A stretch of DNA of 64,000 nt from Phaseolibacter flectens ATCC 12775 (GTDB taxonomy: Bacteria; Pseudomonadota; Gammaproteobacteria; Enterobacterales; Enterobacteriaceae): positions 124,001 through 188,000 of the forward strand of contig NZ_KI912487.1 in the NCBI RefSeq assembly GCF_000518745.1, in the 5' to 3' direction. Below, in pieces: positions 30,069 to 37,904 of this stretch. The notes beneath the pieces were generated by a model that saw nothing but the letters and a program-made list of their open reading frames with translations, ran no database searches and had not been told where the DNA came from. Positions within the stretch are counted from its first letter, which is position 1. Each line of letters begins with the position of its first letter. The position numbers were made by a program, and so were the translations under genes.

Positions 30069-31023
30069 CCCAGTGCCTATCAGCGGATACTGGATCAGTG
30101 ACACGGTGAACGGTGAACGGAGAAAGTGGGAGGTCACTCCCTCTTATTTGCTTTCACCATGACACGAAATCGCCCGGTTAAATAACTCGGGCAGCCTCAA
30201 GAAATAATAGATAGGTGATAGTTTCTATTTTAATTATCATCTTAATTTATTTTTATTTGCAGTGTTCACTGCGTGAATAAAAAGAGATTTACCGCACGGA
30301 AATTGACTCAGATTTTACCTGTCATTTATTTTTAATTTATAATTATCCGCTAAATTACAGCTGAATACTAATCAAGTAAACGGATGATGGCTGTGACTTC
30401 GACTATACTTTTTTCATTAAAATAAAAAAGTCACATCACGTCTTTCTGAATACAAAACAGGATATCGACTGCGTTGTCTCAGGAAATAAATGTATGAGGT
30501 GAAGTATCATCACTTATGGCTGAATTCGGGTCTGAGAGGTTTATGATCCGAGTGATTCAAGATGACGTGTTGTTGATTTCCACATTTTAGCTTGATCCCT
30601 GTCTTAATGCACCATAATGGGGCGACGCTCTATTTTTGCGCCTCGTTTTGGTGTGGTTGATCCTCTGGTGCGACGGTTTTCCTGACGTTATACAAATTGA
30701 GTCTCTGATTTATAACATGTTCCTGACTTATCCTGACTTCTCTTGCTTTTTATCCTGCGTTTGACCAAGACGATGAGATTTTTCTCCAACATGGCACAAA
30801 ACATGCTTGTACTATTATGCGCTATTTATTTAGCAACAGGTATCGCATCTTAGCAGATTGACTCAGATTTGGCTCAAATTTAGGGTGATTTTGCTGGTTT
30901 TTTGTTCTTTCGTCTTGTAGCTTCAAAAGCGAAGAGGAAGGATAAATAGCAGAGGTGCAGTCTGTTTGACGCGCTTGGGTCAATGTTTTTATCCAGTTGT
31001 TAACGCTTACAGGGGAATTCTGA
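30069..31023. other. 955-bp gene-free stretch between tdk and oppA
   Basis: No protein gene is recognised on either strand. E. coli carries adhE and ychE here. Structures seen: a hairpin GCCCG/CGGGC at about 30172-30193; an 8-bp perfect stem ACTTTTTT/AAAAAAGT with a 9-base loop at 30407-30431, inside wider TGTGACTT/AAGTCACA arms (30392-30435); a 14-bp direct repeat ATTGACTCAGATTT at 30302-30315 and 30857-30870; and three copies of TCCTGAC between 30679 and 30739. A weak TTGACT-17-TAGGGT pair at 30858-30886 could drive oppA with a leader of about 130 nt. A small RNA gene is possible but not demonstrable by eye. Confidence 0.45.
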
Positions 31024-32664
31024 ATGTATAAATCGATGATAAAAAAAACAGTGGTGCTGGCAATGTTAAGCAGTGTTGGTACGGGGGCATTGCTGCGAGC
31101 AGAAGCCGCACAAGTGCCTTCAGGTGTCCAGTTAGCGGAGAAACAGCAACTTGTTCGTGGTAACGGTGGTGAAGTGCAATCGTTAGACCCCCATAAAATT
31201 GAAGGTGTGCCAGAGAGTAACGTCGTGTCTGATTTGTTTGAGGGGCTAACGAGCACAGATCCAGAAGGCAAAGTCATTCCTGCCGTGGCTACCCACTGGC
31301 AAACACAAGATCAAAAAGTCTGGATCTTCTCTTTACGACCCAATGCCAAATGGTCAAACGGTGCCCCTGTGACGGCCGAGGATTTTGTTTACAGTTGGCG
31401 TCGTCTGGCTGATCCTAAAACCGCCTCTGTCTATGTCAGTTTCTTGCAGTATGCTCATTTAGCGAATATTGATGAGATCATCAGTGGCAAAAAAAATACG
31501 GAGACATTGGGGGTAAAAGCTCTGGATGCGCATCGTTTGCAGGTCACACTCAGTGAACCGGTTTCTTATCTGCCGAGATTATTGATCCACGTTTCGATGG
31601 CACCGGTATACGCACCAGCCATTAAGCAGTGGGGGGATCAGTGGACCAATCCTGGCCATATGGTCAGTAATGGTGCTTATCAACTTAAATCACACATTGT
31701 TAACGAACGCATTGAGCTGACGCGTAATAAACAGTACTGGGATGATGCCCATACCGTGATAAATAATGTGATCATGCTACCCATTCCATCCGAAGTGAAT
31801 GATGTTAATCGTTACCTCTCTGTCAATGGCAGTGATATGACTTATAACAATCTCCCTATTGAGTTGTTTAAGAAATTGAAAACTGAACACAGCCAAGAAT
31901 TAAAAATCAATCCTTATCTGACAACCTATACTTATGAATTTAATAATAAAAGACCGCCATTTAATGATGTGCGGGTCAGAACAGCCCTCAAATTAGCTTT
32001 GGATCGTGATATTATCGCGAAGCAGGTTTTGGGCCAAGGTCAACAACCCGCATACAGCTTTACTCATCCAGCAACAGATGGCATCAAATTAGTGCCACCG
32101 GCTTGGTTTACTTTAACTCAACAGCAACGTAATGCGCAGGCAAAAAAACTGTTGCAGGAAGCAGGCTATGGCCCAAATCATCCATTGCGCTTTAGCCTGT
32201 TGTATAATACGTCTGACTTACATAAAAAACTCGCCATTGCGGCGGCCTCTATCTGGAAAAAGAACCTCGGTGCTATCGTTACACTGAATAATCAAGAGTG
32301 GAAAACCTACCTTGATACCCGACATCAAGGTAATTACGATGTCGTGCGAGCCAGTTGGACTGCCGACTATGATGAACCCAGTTCCTTTGTGAATTATTTC
32401 CTATCGAACAGCAGTAATAACACCGCCTTTTATCAGAGTGCAAATTATGACAAACTGGTTGCTAGTGCATTAGCCAGTGCTGATCCCGTAAAACGAGCAG
32501 ATTACTATCAACAGGCAGAGCAACAACTGGATAAGGATTCCCCTGTGATACCGGTCTTTTATTACGTAAACACGCGGTTAATCAAACCTTGGGTCGGTGG
32601 TTATACCGGTAAGGATCCATTGGACGATTTACACGATAAGAATTTATATATTATTAAACACTAA
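31024..32664 (+). CDS. oppA: Oligopeptide-binding protein OppA
   Basis: OppA is the periplasmic receptor of the oligopeptide ABC importer. The 546-residue product starts with a signal peptide (KKTVVLAMLSSVGTGALL, cleavage near residue 27-29) and continues as an SBP family 5 protein: DPHKIEGVPESNVVSDLFEG, YSWRRLADPKTAS, SNGAYQL and FNDVRVRTALKLALDR. It leads oppABCDF. In E. coli oppA is a target of the small RNA GcvB; no CACAACA-type target was seen near the ribosome site here. Confidence 0.97.
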   Translation: MYKSMIKKTVVLAMLSSVGTGALLRAEAAQVPSGVQLAEKQQLVRGNGGEVQSLDPHKIEGVPESNVVSDLFEGLTSTDPEGKVIPAVATHWQTQDQKVWIFSLRPNAKWSNGAPVTAEDFVYSWRRLADPKTASVYVSFLQYAHLANIDEIISGKKNTETLGVKALDAHRLQVTLSEPVSYLPRLLIHVSMAPVYAPAIKQWGDQWTNPGHMVSNGAYQLKSHIVNERIELTRNKQYWDDAHTVINNVIMLPIPSEVNDVNRYLSVNGSDMTYNNLPIELFKKLKTEHSQELKINPYLTTYTYEFNNKRPPFNDVRVRTALKLALDRDIIAKQVLGQGQQPAYSFTHPATDGIKLVPPAWFTLTQQQRNAQAKKLLQEAGYGPNHPLRFSLLYNTSDLHKKLAIAAASIWKKNLGAIVTLNNQEWKTYLDTRHQGNYDVVRASWTADYDEPSSFVNYFLSNSSNNTAFYQSANYDKLVASALASADPVKRADYYQQAEQQLDKDSPVIPVFYYVNTRLIKPWVGGYTGKDPLDDLHDKNLYIIKH

Positions 32665-32672
32665 CAAATCAG

Positions 32673-32703
32673 CCAGACACCTGATGGCCTGGGTGTCTGG
32701 TTT
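32673..32703 (+). terminator. Hairpin between oppA and oppB
   Basis: A perfect 9-bp stem CCAGACACC/GGTGTCTGG is followed by TTTAACT. Placed in the oppA-oppB gap, it probably gives partial termination and 3'-end protection so that oppA is made in excess of the membrane subunits. Confidence 0.75.
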
Positions 32704-32732
32704 AACTGATCAGATTTACACAGGAATAGCCA

Positions 32733-33653
32733 ATGTTAAAATTTATCGTCCGGCGTGTACTCGAAGCCATTCCCACGTTATTTATCCTGATCACCTTGTC
32801 ATTTTTTATGATGCGTATGGCGCCAGGTAGCCCCTTTACCGGTGAGCGTAATCTGCCACCTGAGGTGATGGCCAATATTGAAGCCAAATACCACCTTAAT
32901 GACCCGATTGGTAAACAATATTTGGACTATTTGATCCAATTGGGAAAAGGGGATTTTGGGCCCTCGTTTAAATATAAGGATTACTCGGTCAATTATTTAG
33001 TTGGCCAAGCCTTCCCCGTTTCTGCGAAATTAGGATTGGCAGCGTTTATCTTGGCGTTAATTGCTGGTGTGACAGCGGGTGTGATTGCTGCCTTGAGGCA
33101 AAATACCTTGTGGGATTATCTGGTTATGAGTGTTGCGATGACAGGGGTAGTGATCCCCGCGTTTGTGGTTGCCCCTTTGTTGGTATTGCTGTTTGCAATT
33201 TATTTGAAATGGTTACCAGGCGGTGGTTGGAATGGTGGGCAATGGCAATACATTTTATTGCCGATGTTAGCGCTATCATTGGCTTACATTGCGAGTATTG
33301 CTCGCATTACTCGCGGATCCATGATCGAAGTTTTGAATTCTAATTTTATCCGCACGGCCAGAGCAAAGGGCTTGTCCACCTCTCGCATTGTCTTTTTTCA
33401 TGCACTCAAACCCGCGTTATTACCGGTAATTTCTTATATGGGACCTGCATTTGTCGGTATCATAACAGGCTCCATGGTGATTGAATCCATTTTTGGCCTG
33501 CCGGGTGTTGGCCAGTTGTTTGTGAATGGCGCGCTTAATCGTGATTATTCGTTGGTAATGAGTCTGACTATTTTAGTGGGGGGGTTGACTATTTTATTTA
33601 ATGCGATTGTTGATGTGCTGTATGCCATGATTGATCCGAAAATTCGTTATTAA
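32733..33653 (+). CDS. oppB: Oligopeptide ABC transporter permease OppB
   Basis: OppB is one of two inner-membrane permease subunits. The 306-residue product has an N-terminal segment IVRRVLEAIPTLFILITLSF, six predicted membrane spans and the EAA loop that contacts the ATPases (RTARAKGLSTSRIVFFHAL near residue 205). It is followed by oppC after 9 bp. Confidence 0.97.
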   Translation: MLKFIVRRVLEAIPTLFILITLSFFMMRMAPGSPFTGERNLPPEVMANIEAKYHLNDPIGKQYLDYLIQLGKGDFGPSFKYKDYSVNYLVGQAFPVSAKLGLAAFILALIAGVTAGVIAALRQNTLWDYLVMSVAMTGVVIPAFVVAPLLVLLFAIYLKWLPGGGWNGGQWQYILLPMLALSLAYIASIARITRGSMIEVLNSNFIRTARAKGLSTSRIVFFHALKPALLPVISYMGPAFVGIITGSMVIESIFGLPGVGQLFVNGALNRDYSLVMSLTILVGGLTILFNAIVDVLYAMIDPKIRY

Positions 33654-33662
33654 AGGCTGGTT

Positions 33663-34577
33663 ATGACTATGTTGAAAAATACCCAAAATCATGAAGCTGT
33701 GTCTGCCTTTAGCGAACAACTTTCAGTAGAAGGGCGCAGTTTGTGGCAAGATGCACGACGCAGGTTTATGCATAATCGTGCTGCATTGATAAGCTTGATT
33801 ATCTTAATGATGATTACGGTTTTCGTCTTGATTGCTCCCATGCTTTCACACTTTCAATATGATGACACCGATTGGGGCATGATGTCAGCCGCTCCCAATA
33901 CAGTTTCTGGCCACTGGTTTGGTACCGACTCCTCAGGCAGAGATCTGTTAGTGAGGGTGGCGATTGGTGGCAGGATCTCACTGATGGTCGGGATCGCCTC
34001 GGCACTGATTGCCGTGTTGGTGGGGACGTTATATGGATCAGTCGCGGGTTATCTGGGCGGTAAAATTGATAGCTTGATGATGCGCATTTTGGAGATCTTA
34101 AACTCATTCCCCTTTATGTTTTTTGTGATCTTACTCGTGACGTTTTTTGGGCGAAATATTTTGCTGATTTTCGTGGCGATAGGGATGGTTTCTTGGCTTG
34201 ATATGGCGCGAATTGTTCGTGGGCAAACACTCGGTCTGAAAAGAAAAGAGTTTATCGAAGCGGCGCAGGTCGGAGGTGTCTCGACCTTTAAGATTGTCAC
34301 TCGACATATTGTGCCTAACGTACTTGGGGTGGTGGTGGTCTATGCTTCGTTGCTTGTGCCATCTATGATTTTATTTGAATCTTTCCTGAGTTTTCTGGGA
34401 TTGGGGACTCAGGAGCCGTTAAGTAGCTGGGGAGCATTATTAAGCGATGGAGCCAATTCAATGGAAGTCGCGCCTTGGTTACTGCTGTTTCCTGCTTTAT
34501 TTTTGGTTATCACATTATTTTGCTTTAATTTTATTGGCGATGGTCTGCGTGATGCCCTCGACCCTAAAGATCGTTAA
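33663..34577 (+). CDS. oppC: Oligopeptide ABC transporter permease OppC
   Basis: OppC is the second permease subunit. The 304-residue product has a cytoplasmic N-terminal region, then a membrane span from about residue 42, HWFGTDSSGRDLLVRV in the periplasmic loop, and the EAA loop EFIEAAQVGGVSTFKIVTRH. The ATG at 33663 and another ATG two codons later are both possible; the difference is two residues. Confidence 0.97.
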   Translation: MTMLKNTQNHEAVSAFSEQLSVEGRSLWQDARRRFMHNRAALISLIILMMITVFVLIAPMLSHFQYDDTDWGMMSAAPNTVSGHWFGTDSSGRDLLVRVAIGGRISLMVGIASALIAVLVGTLYGSVAGYLGGKIDSLMMRILEILNSFPFMFFVILLVTFFGRNILLIFVAIGMVSWLDMARIVRGQTLGLKRKEFIEAAQVGGVSTFKIVTRHIVPNVLGVVVVYASLLVPSMILFESFLSFLGLGTQEPLSSWGALLSDGANSMEVAPWLLLFPALFLVITLFCFNFIGDGLRDALDPKDR

Positions 34578-34586
34578 GGAGTCTTT

Positions 34587-35594
34587 ATGACAATAATCAC
34601 CCCGCCAGCGTTAGATAGCGGCACGGACTTACTCCTTGATGTTCAGGATCTGCAAGTAAAATTTACCACAGAAGATGGTGAGGTCACTGCCGTCAATCGA
34701 CTTAACTTCAGTCTGAAAGCAGGAGAGACATTGGGTATTGTGGGTGAATCCGGATCCGGAAAATCGCAGACTGCTTTTGCCTTAATGGGGTTATTGGCCA
34801 AAAATGGACGAGTCACCGGTTCGGCAAAATTTGCAGGTCAAGCGATCCTCAATTTACCTGAATCCAAACTGAATAAATTACGAGCTAATCAAATGGCGAT
34901 GATTTTTCAGGATCCCATGACCTCACTTAACCCGTATAAAAAGGTAGGCAGTCAGCTGACTGAAATTCTTAAGCTGCATAAAGGAATGAGCCAAAAAGAA
35001 GCCTTCCATCATGCTGTATTGATGCTCGATGCGGTAAAAATGCCAGAAGCGCGTAAGCGAATGCAAATGTACCCTCATGAGTTTTCCGGCGGCATGCGGC
35101 AGCGAGTCATGATTGCCATGTCCTTGCTCTGCCATCCTCGCTTATTGATTGCCGATGAGCCGACGACTGCCCTTGATGTGACTGTTCAAGCACAAATTAT
35201 GACGTTGCTGGCGGAATTACAACGCGAATTTAATACCGCAATAATTATGATAACCCATGATTTGGGTGTGGTGGCGGGGGTCTGCGATAAGGTATTAGTG
35301 ATGTATGCGGGTCAAACGATGGAATATGGATCGGCTCAGGATATCTTTTATCGTGCAGTCCATCCCTATTCGAAAGGCTTATTGAATGCGGTGCCGAGAT
35401 TGGATAGCGAAGCTGACACCTTGCTGACTATTCTCGGTAATCCGCCAAACTTATCTTGTTTACCTCCAGGCTGTCCCTTTGCGCCTCGCTGCCAGGTTGC
35501 TAATACCCTGTGTATGCAAAAACAGACGTTGCAAAGTTACGGTGCCGGTCGCTTGGTGGCGTGTCATAATGTTGTGAGGGAGGCAGGCCGATGA
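34587..35594 (+). CDS. oppD: Oligopeptide ABC transporter ATPase OppD
   Basis: OppD is one of the paired ATPases that drive peptide import. The 335-residue product has Walker [11 protein letters not shown] near residue 54, the ABC signature FSGGMRQRV, Walker [13 protein letters not shown], the switch His in MITHDLG, and the oligopeptide-transporter C-terminal Cys region ([12 protein letters not shown]). The last codons overlap the start of oppF by 4 bp, which suggests translational coupling. Confidence 0.97.
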   Translation: MTIITPPALDSGTDLLLDVQDLQVKFTTEDGEVTAVNRLNFSLKAGETLGIVGESGSGKSQTAFALMGLLAKNGRVTGSAKFAGQAILNLPESKLNKLRANQMAMIFQDPMTSLNPYKKVGSQLTEILKLHKGMSQKEAFHHAVLMLDAVKMPEARKRMQMYPHEFSGGMRQRVMIAMSLLCHPRLLIADEPTTALDVTVQAQIMTLLAELQREFNTAIIMITHDLGVVAGVCDKVLVMYAGQTMEYGSAQDIFYRAVHPYSKGLLNAVPRLDSEADTLLTILGNPPNLSCLPPGCPFAPRCQVANTLCMQKQTLQSYGAGRLVACHNVVREAGR

Positions 35595-36604
35595 TCCCGA
35601 AAAAAAATCAAGATAAACAATCACGCCCTTTACTAGAAGTCAGAGAGTTAAAGGTGCAATTTGATGTGCATGAGAAGAAAAAATGGTTTTGGCAACCGGC
35701 TTCGAAGTTGAAAGCGGTCGATGGCGTCAGCTTCCAACTCTTCGAAGGTGAGACATTGGGCATTGTCGGTGAGTCAGGATGTGGTAAATCAACCTTGGCA
35801 CGGGCTATCATCGGTTTAGTGAAAAGTGCGGCTGGCAGTGTCAGTTGGCTAGGTCAAGAATTGACAGGACAAAATGCCACGCAGTGGCGTGAAGCGCGGC
35901 GTGATATTCAGATGATATTTCAGGACCCACTGGCCTCACTCAATCCGCGCATGACGGTCGGTGATATTATTGCTGAGCCACTACGCACGTATGAGCCCAG
36001 TTTAGCCAAGAGCGAGATCGTGCGGCGTGTCCGTGAGATGATGGGAAAAGTTGGCTTGTTGCCCAATTTAATTAACCGTTATCCGCATGAGTTTTCAGGC
36101 GGGCAATGTCAGCGTATTGGGATTGCTCGCGCCTTGATATTGCAACCTAAGTTGTTGATTTGCGATGAGCCGGTCTCGGCATTGGATGTCTCGATACAGG
36201 CTCAGGTGGTCAATTTACTGCAACAGTTGCAACGGGAAATGGGTTTAACCCTGATCTTTATTGCTCATGACTTGGCCGTAGTTAAGCACATCTCTGATCG
36301 TGTGTTGGTGATGTATTTAGGTCATGCTGTGGAATTAGGGACTTATCAGCAAGTGTACAATCACACATTGCATCCTTATACCAAAGCGTTAATGTCAGCG
36401 GTGCCAATACCGGATCCTGATTTGCAGCGCACTCGGCAGATCCAGCTATTGGAGGGGGAATTACCTTCGCCAATCCATCCCCCATCGGGTTGTGTATTTC
36501 GTACTCGCTGCCCACTTGCAGGCGAAGCATGCAGCCAAACGCGCCCATTACTGGAAGGCAGTTTCCAGCATGCCGTGTCTTGTTTGAAGGTCGATCCGTT
36601 ATAG
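35591..36604 (+). CDS. oppF: Oligopeptide ABC transporter ATPase OppF
   Basis: OppF is the partner ATPase of OppD. The 337-residue product has Walker A GESGCGKST, signature FSGGQCQRIGIARAL, Walker B LLICDEPVSALD, switch His in FIAHDLAV and the C-terminal Cys-containing oligopeptide domain (SGCVFRTRCPLAG). It ends the operon and is followed after 5 bp by a strong terminator in which the R-M duplication begins. Confidence 0.97.
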   Translation: MIPKKNQDKQSRPLLEVRELKVQFDVHEKKKWFWQPASKLKAVDGVSFQLFEGETLGIVGESGCGKSTLARAIIGLVKSAAGSVSWLGQELTGQNATQWREARRDIQMIFQDPLASLNPRMTVGDIIAEPLRTYEPSLAKSEIVRRVREMMGKVGLLPNLINRYPHEFSGGQCQRIGIARALILQPKLLICDEPVSALDVSIQAQVVNLLQQLQREMGLTLIFIAHDLAVVKHISDRVLVMYLGHAVELGTYQQVYNHTLHPYTKALMSAVPIPDPDLQRTRQIQLLEGELPSPIHPPSGCVFRTRCPLAGEACSQTRPLLEGSFQHAVSCLKVDPL

Positions 36605-36609
36605 AGGCA

Positions 36610-36646
36610 GAGACAGCAGACCGTTAGTGAATCTGCTGTCTCATTT
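36610..36646 (+). terminator. Terminator of the opp operon
   Basis: An 11-bp perfect stem (GAGACAGCAGA/TCTGCTGTCTC) with an 11-base loop is followed by ATTTT. The left boundary of the 252-bp duplication (36623) lies in the loop, so the second copy at 39244 keeps only the 3' half of this structure. Confidence 0.9.
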
Positions 36647-36874
36647 TGGGCGAGAGGCTTAGTCTCGCCAGAGGATATGGCAAAGTTTGTGATCTTTTTC
36701 CCGGCATAACAAAATGCGGGCAAAGATATCGGTGATTTCTGCGTCCTCATCTTCACCCAATCCAATAATTACCTCTGAGAAAAAGTCAGGATCGATGTCA
36801 AAGTCGACCTGTTGCAGCCAATGTGCCGAGGGGGGGAATAATTCGGCACCGCCACGTTGTTCAAATTGCAAATT
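36623..36874. repeat. Left copy of 252-bp direct repeat flanking the R-M cassette
   Basis: This copy is identical to 39244-39495 except at one base (C at 36651, A at 39272). It covers the 3' half of the opp terminator, the oppF-yciU gap and codons 37-107 of yciU. The spacing of the two copies is 2621 bp. It is host DNA, not a transposon end. Confidence 0.97.
36659..36874 (-). pseudogene. yciU: Truncated yciU remnant
   Basis: The fragment encodes codons 37 to 107 and the stop of YciU, identical in sequence to the intact gene at 39280-39603, but the first 36 codons are replaced by cassette DNA. A TTG at 36871 could in principle start a 70-residue product, but no ribosome site is evident. It is a by-product of the target duplication. 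Confidence 0.9.
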
Positions 36875-37107
36875 CTCATCTAAATCTATCAGGAAGAATC
36901 CTGAGTAATTTATGGATATAGTTAATGCAGATGTAAGTCTAGTATATTTAATAAAAATTATATATTTGTAAAATGATAGAATAAAATGATGAAATTATGG
37001 CAGTATAGAGGTATGAGTGGAAACGTTGCCACAACAAAGACGTATAATAGATTTTGGATGAGTGATAGGTATCAACTCTAATAATAAAGAACTTAGGTAA
37101 ATAGAAT
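36875..37107 (+). promoter_or_regulatory. Upstream region of the R-M cassette with a TATAAT element
   Basis: This very AT-rich 233-bp stretch precedes the endonuclease gene. A perfect TATAAT at 37043-37048 lies 60 bp before the ATG at 37108 and could be its -10 element; no good -35 partner is seen. No separate controller (C) gene is present. Confidence 0.4.
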
Positions 37108-37833
37108 ATGGCTTTTTTAAAATACGTTAGTGACAAAAATCTTATAGCAGAAGTACAGCTATTGCTGGAAAGATCCATTGCTCAAAGAGAATTTGCAGAA
37201 AAAAATTTTAATAAGAATGTTATAGACCCTTTTAGTTCTCTTTTTGAAATGCCTTATTTCGAAACACATGAACTCTGGCAAGCTTCAGAGATCGCTAGAC
37301 AGAGTCAAAAAACGCTGCAAAATCATGTTGGAACCTTTCACCAAAACTTATTAGGTCATGTCAAAGGTTGGGAAAATATGAAGACAGGAGGCGTTTTTGA
37401 CTTAAAGAATTCAGAAATGAAAATTATCGCGGAGATTAAAAATAAATATAACACAGTAACAGGGTCTAATTTATCAAAGATATATTATTCCTTTGACTCA
37501 TTGATAGCTGATAAGCATAGTGGCTTCAAAAATTACTGTGCTTATTTTGTTAATATCATTCCCCAACGTCCAGAACGACATAATATACCATTTACTCCCT
37601 CTGATTCAAGTAGAGGGAGGCGTTTACCTGCTAATGAAAATATTCGAATTATTGATGGTGTTAGTTTTTATGAAATAGTTACCGGTAGAGAAAATGCCTT
37701 AAGAGAACTCCACACAGCCCTTCCTGCAGTGATTGAATATGTATATAAAAATGCTTTAGGTTTACCAAATTTTGCTATGGCTGATAAAGAGGATTTTATG
37801 CAATATTTTAGCTTGGCCTATGATAAAAAATAA
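37108..37833 (+). CDS. Type II restriction endonuclease, Eco47II/Sau96I-like
   Basis: This 241-residue protein resembles the Eco47II restriction endonuclease family, whose members cut GGNCC. The N-terminal block EKNFNKNVIDPFS near residue 31 and QKTLQNHVGTFHQN near 67 are characteristic. A PD-(D/E)xK nuclease core is visible: Asp98 in GGVFDLK, then Glu109-x-Lys111 in KIIAEIKNKYN. A second conserved region, ERHNIPFTPSDSSRGRR, follows near 158. The gene precedes its methyltransferase by 71 bp in the same direction. It starts at ATG 37108 with AGG about 11 bases upstream, a poor ribosome site that may keep the nuclease low. Codon use is much more AT-rich than in the neighbours. Cutting specificity is inferred from the family. 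Confidence 0.85.
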   Translation: MAFLKYVSDKNLIAEVQLLLERSIAQREFAEKNFNKNVIDPFSSLFEMPYFETHELWQASEIARQSQKTLQNHVGTFHQNLLGHVKGWENMKTGGVFDLKNSEMKIIAEIKNKYNTVTGSNLSKIYYSFDSLIADKHSGFKNYCAYFVNIIPQRPERHNIPFTPSDSSRGRRLPANENIRIIDGVSFYEIVTGRENALRELHTALPAVIEYVYKNALGLPNFAMADKEDFMQYFSLAYDKK

Positions 37834-37886
37834 CCATGACTAACCTTTGACAACGGTACTGGAAAGATGTACAGTTATAACCATGA
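37831..37886 (+). promoter_or_regulatory. Putative autoregulated promoter of the methyltransferase
   Basis: In the 71-bp gap TTGACA (37847-37852) and TACAGT (37870-37875) form a sigma-70 promoter with a 17-bp spacer. Two direct copies of TAACCATGA (37831-37839 and 37878-37886) bracket it, and a perfect 8-bp palindrome GTTATAAC lies at 37874-37881. ACTG/CAGT arms (37858 and 37872) also flank the spacer. These are candidate operators for the helix-turn-helix at the N-terminus of the downstream methyltransferase. Confidence 0.5.
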
Positions 37887-37904
37887 TCAAGGTGAGGGGT
37901 GACC

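Noticed and set aside
30822-31277. 151-codon minus-strand frame overlapping the start of oppA
   Set aside because: It is largely antisense to the oppA coding start and its composition looks like a shadow frame.
36986-37081. 31-codon frame upstream of the endonuclease gene ending in three stop codons, a possible controller peptide
   Set aside because: There is no ribosome site and no HTH, and the composition is that expected by chance in AT-rich DNA. The HTH function is already in the methyltransferase.
37899-37904. GTG at 37899 as methyltransferase start
   Set aside because: It lies only three bases from the AAGGTGA ribosome site; ATG 37905 has correct spacing.
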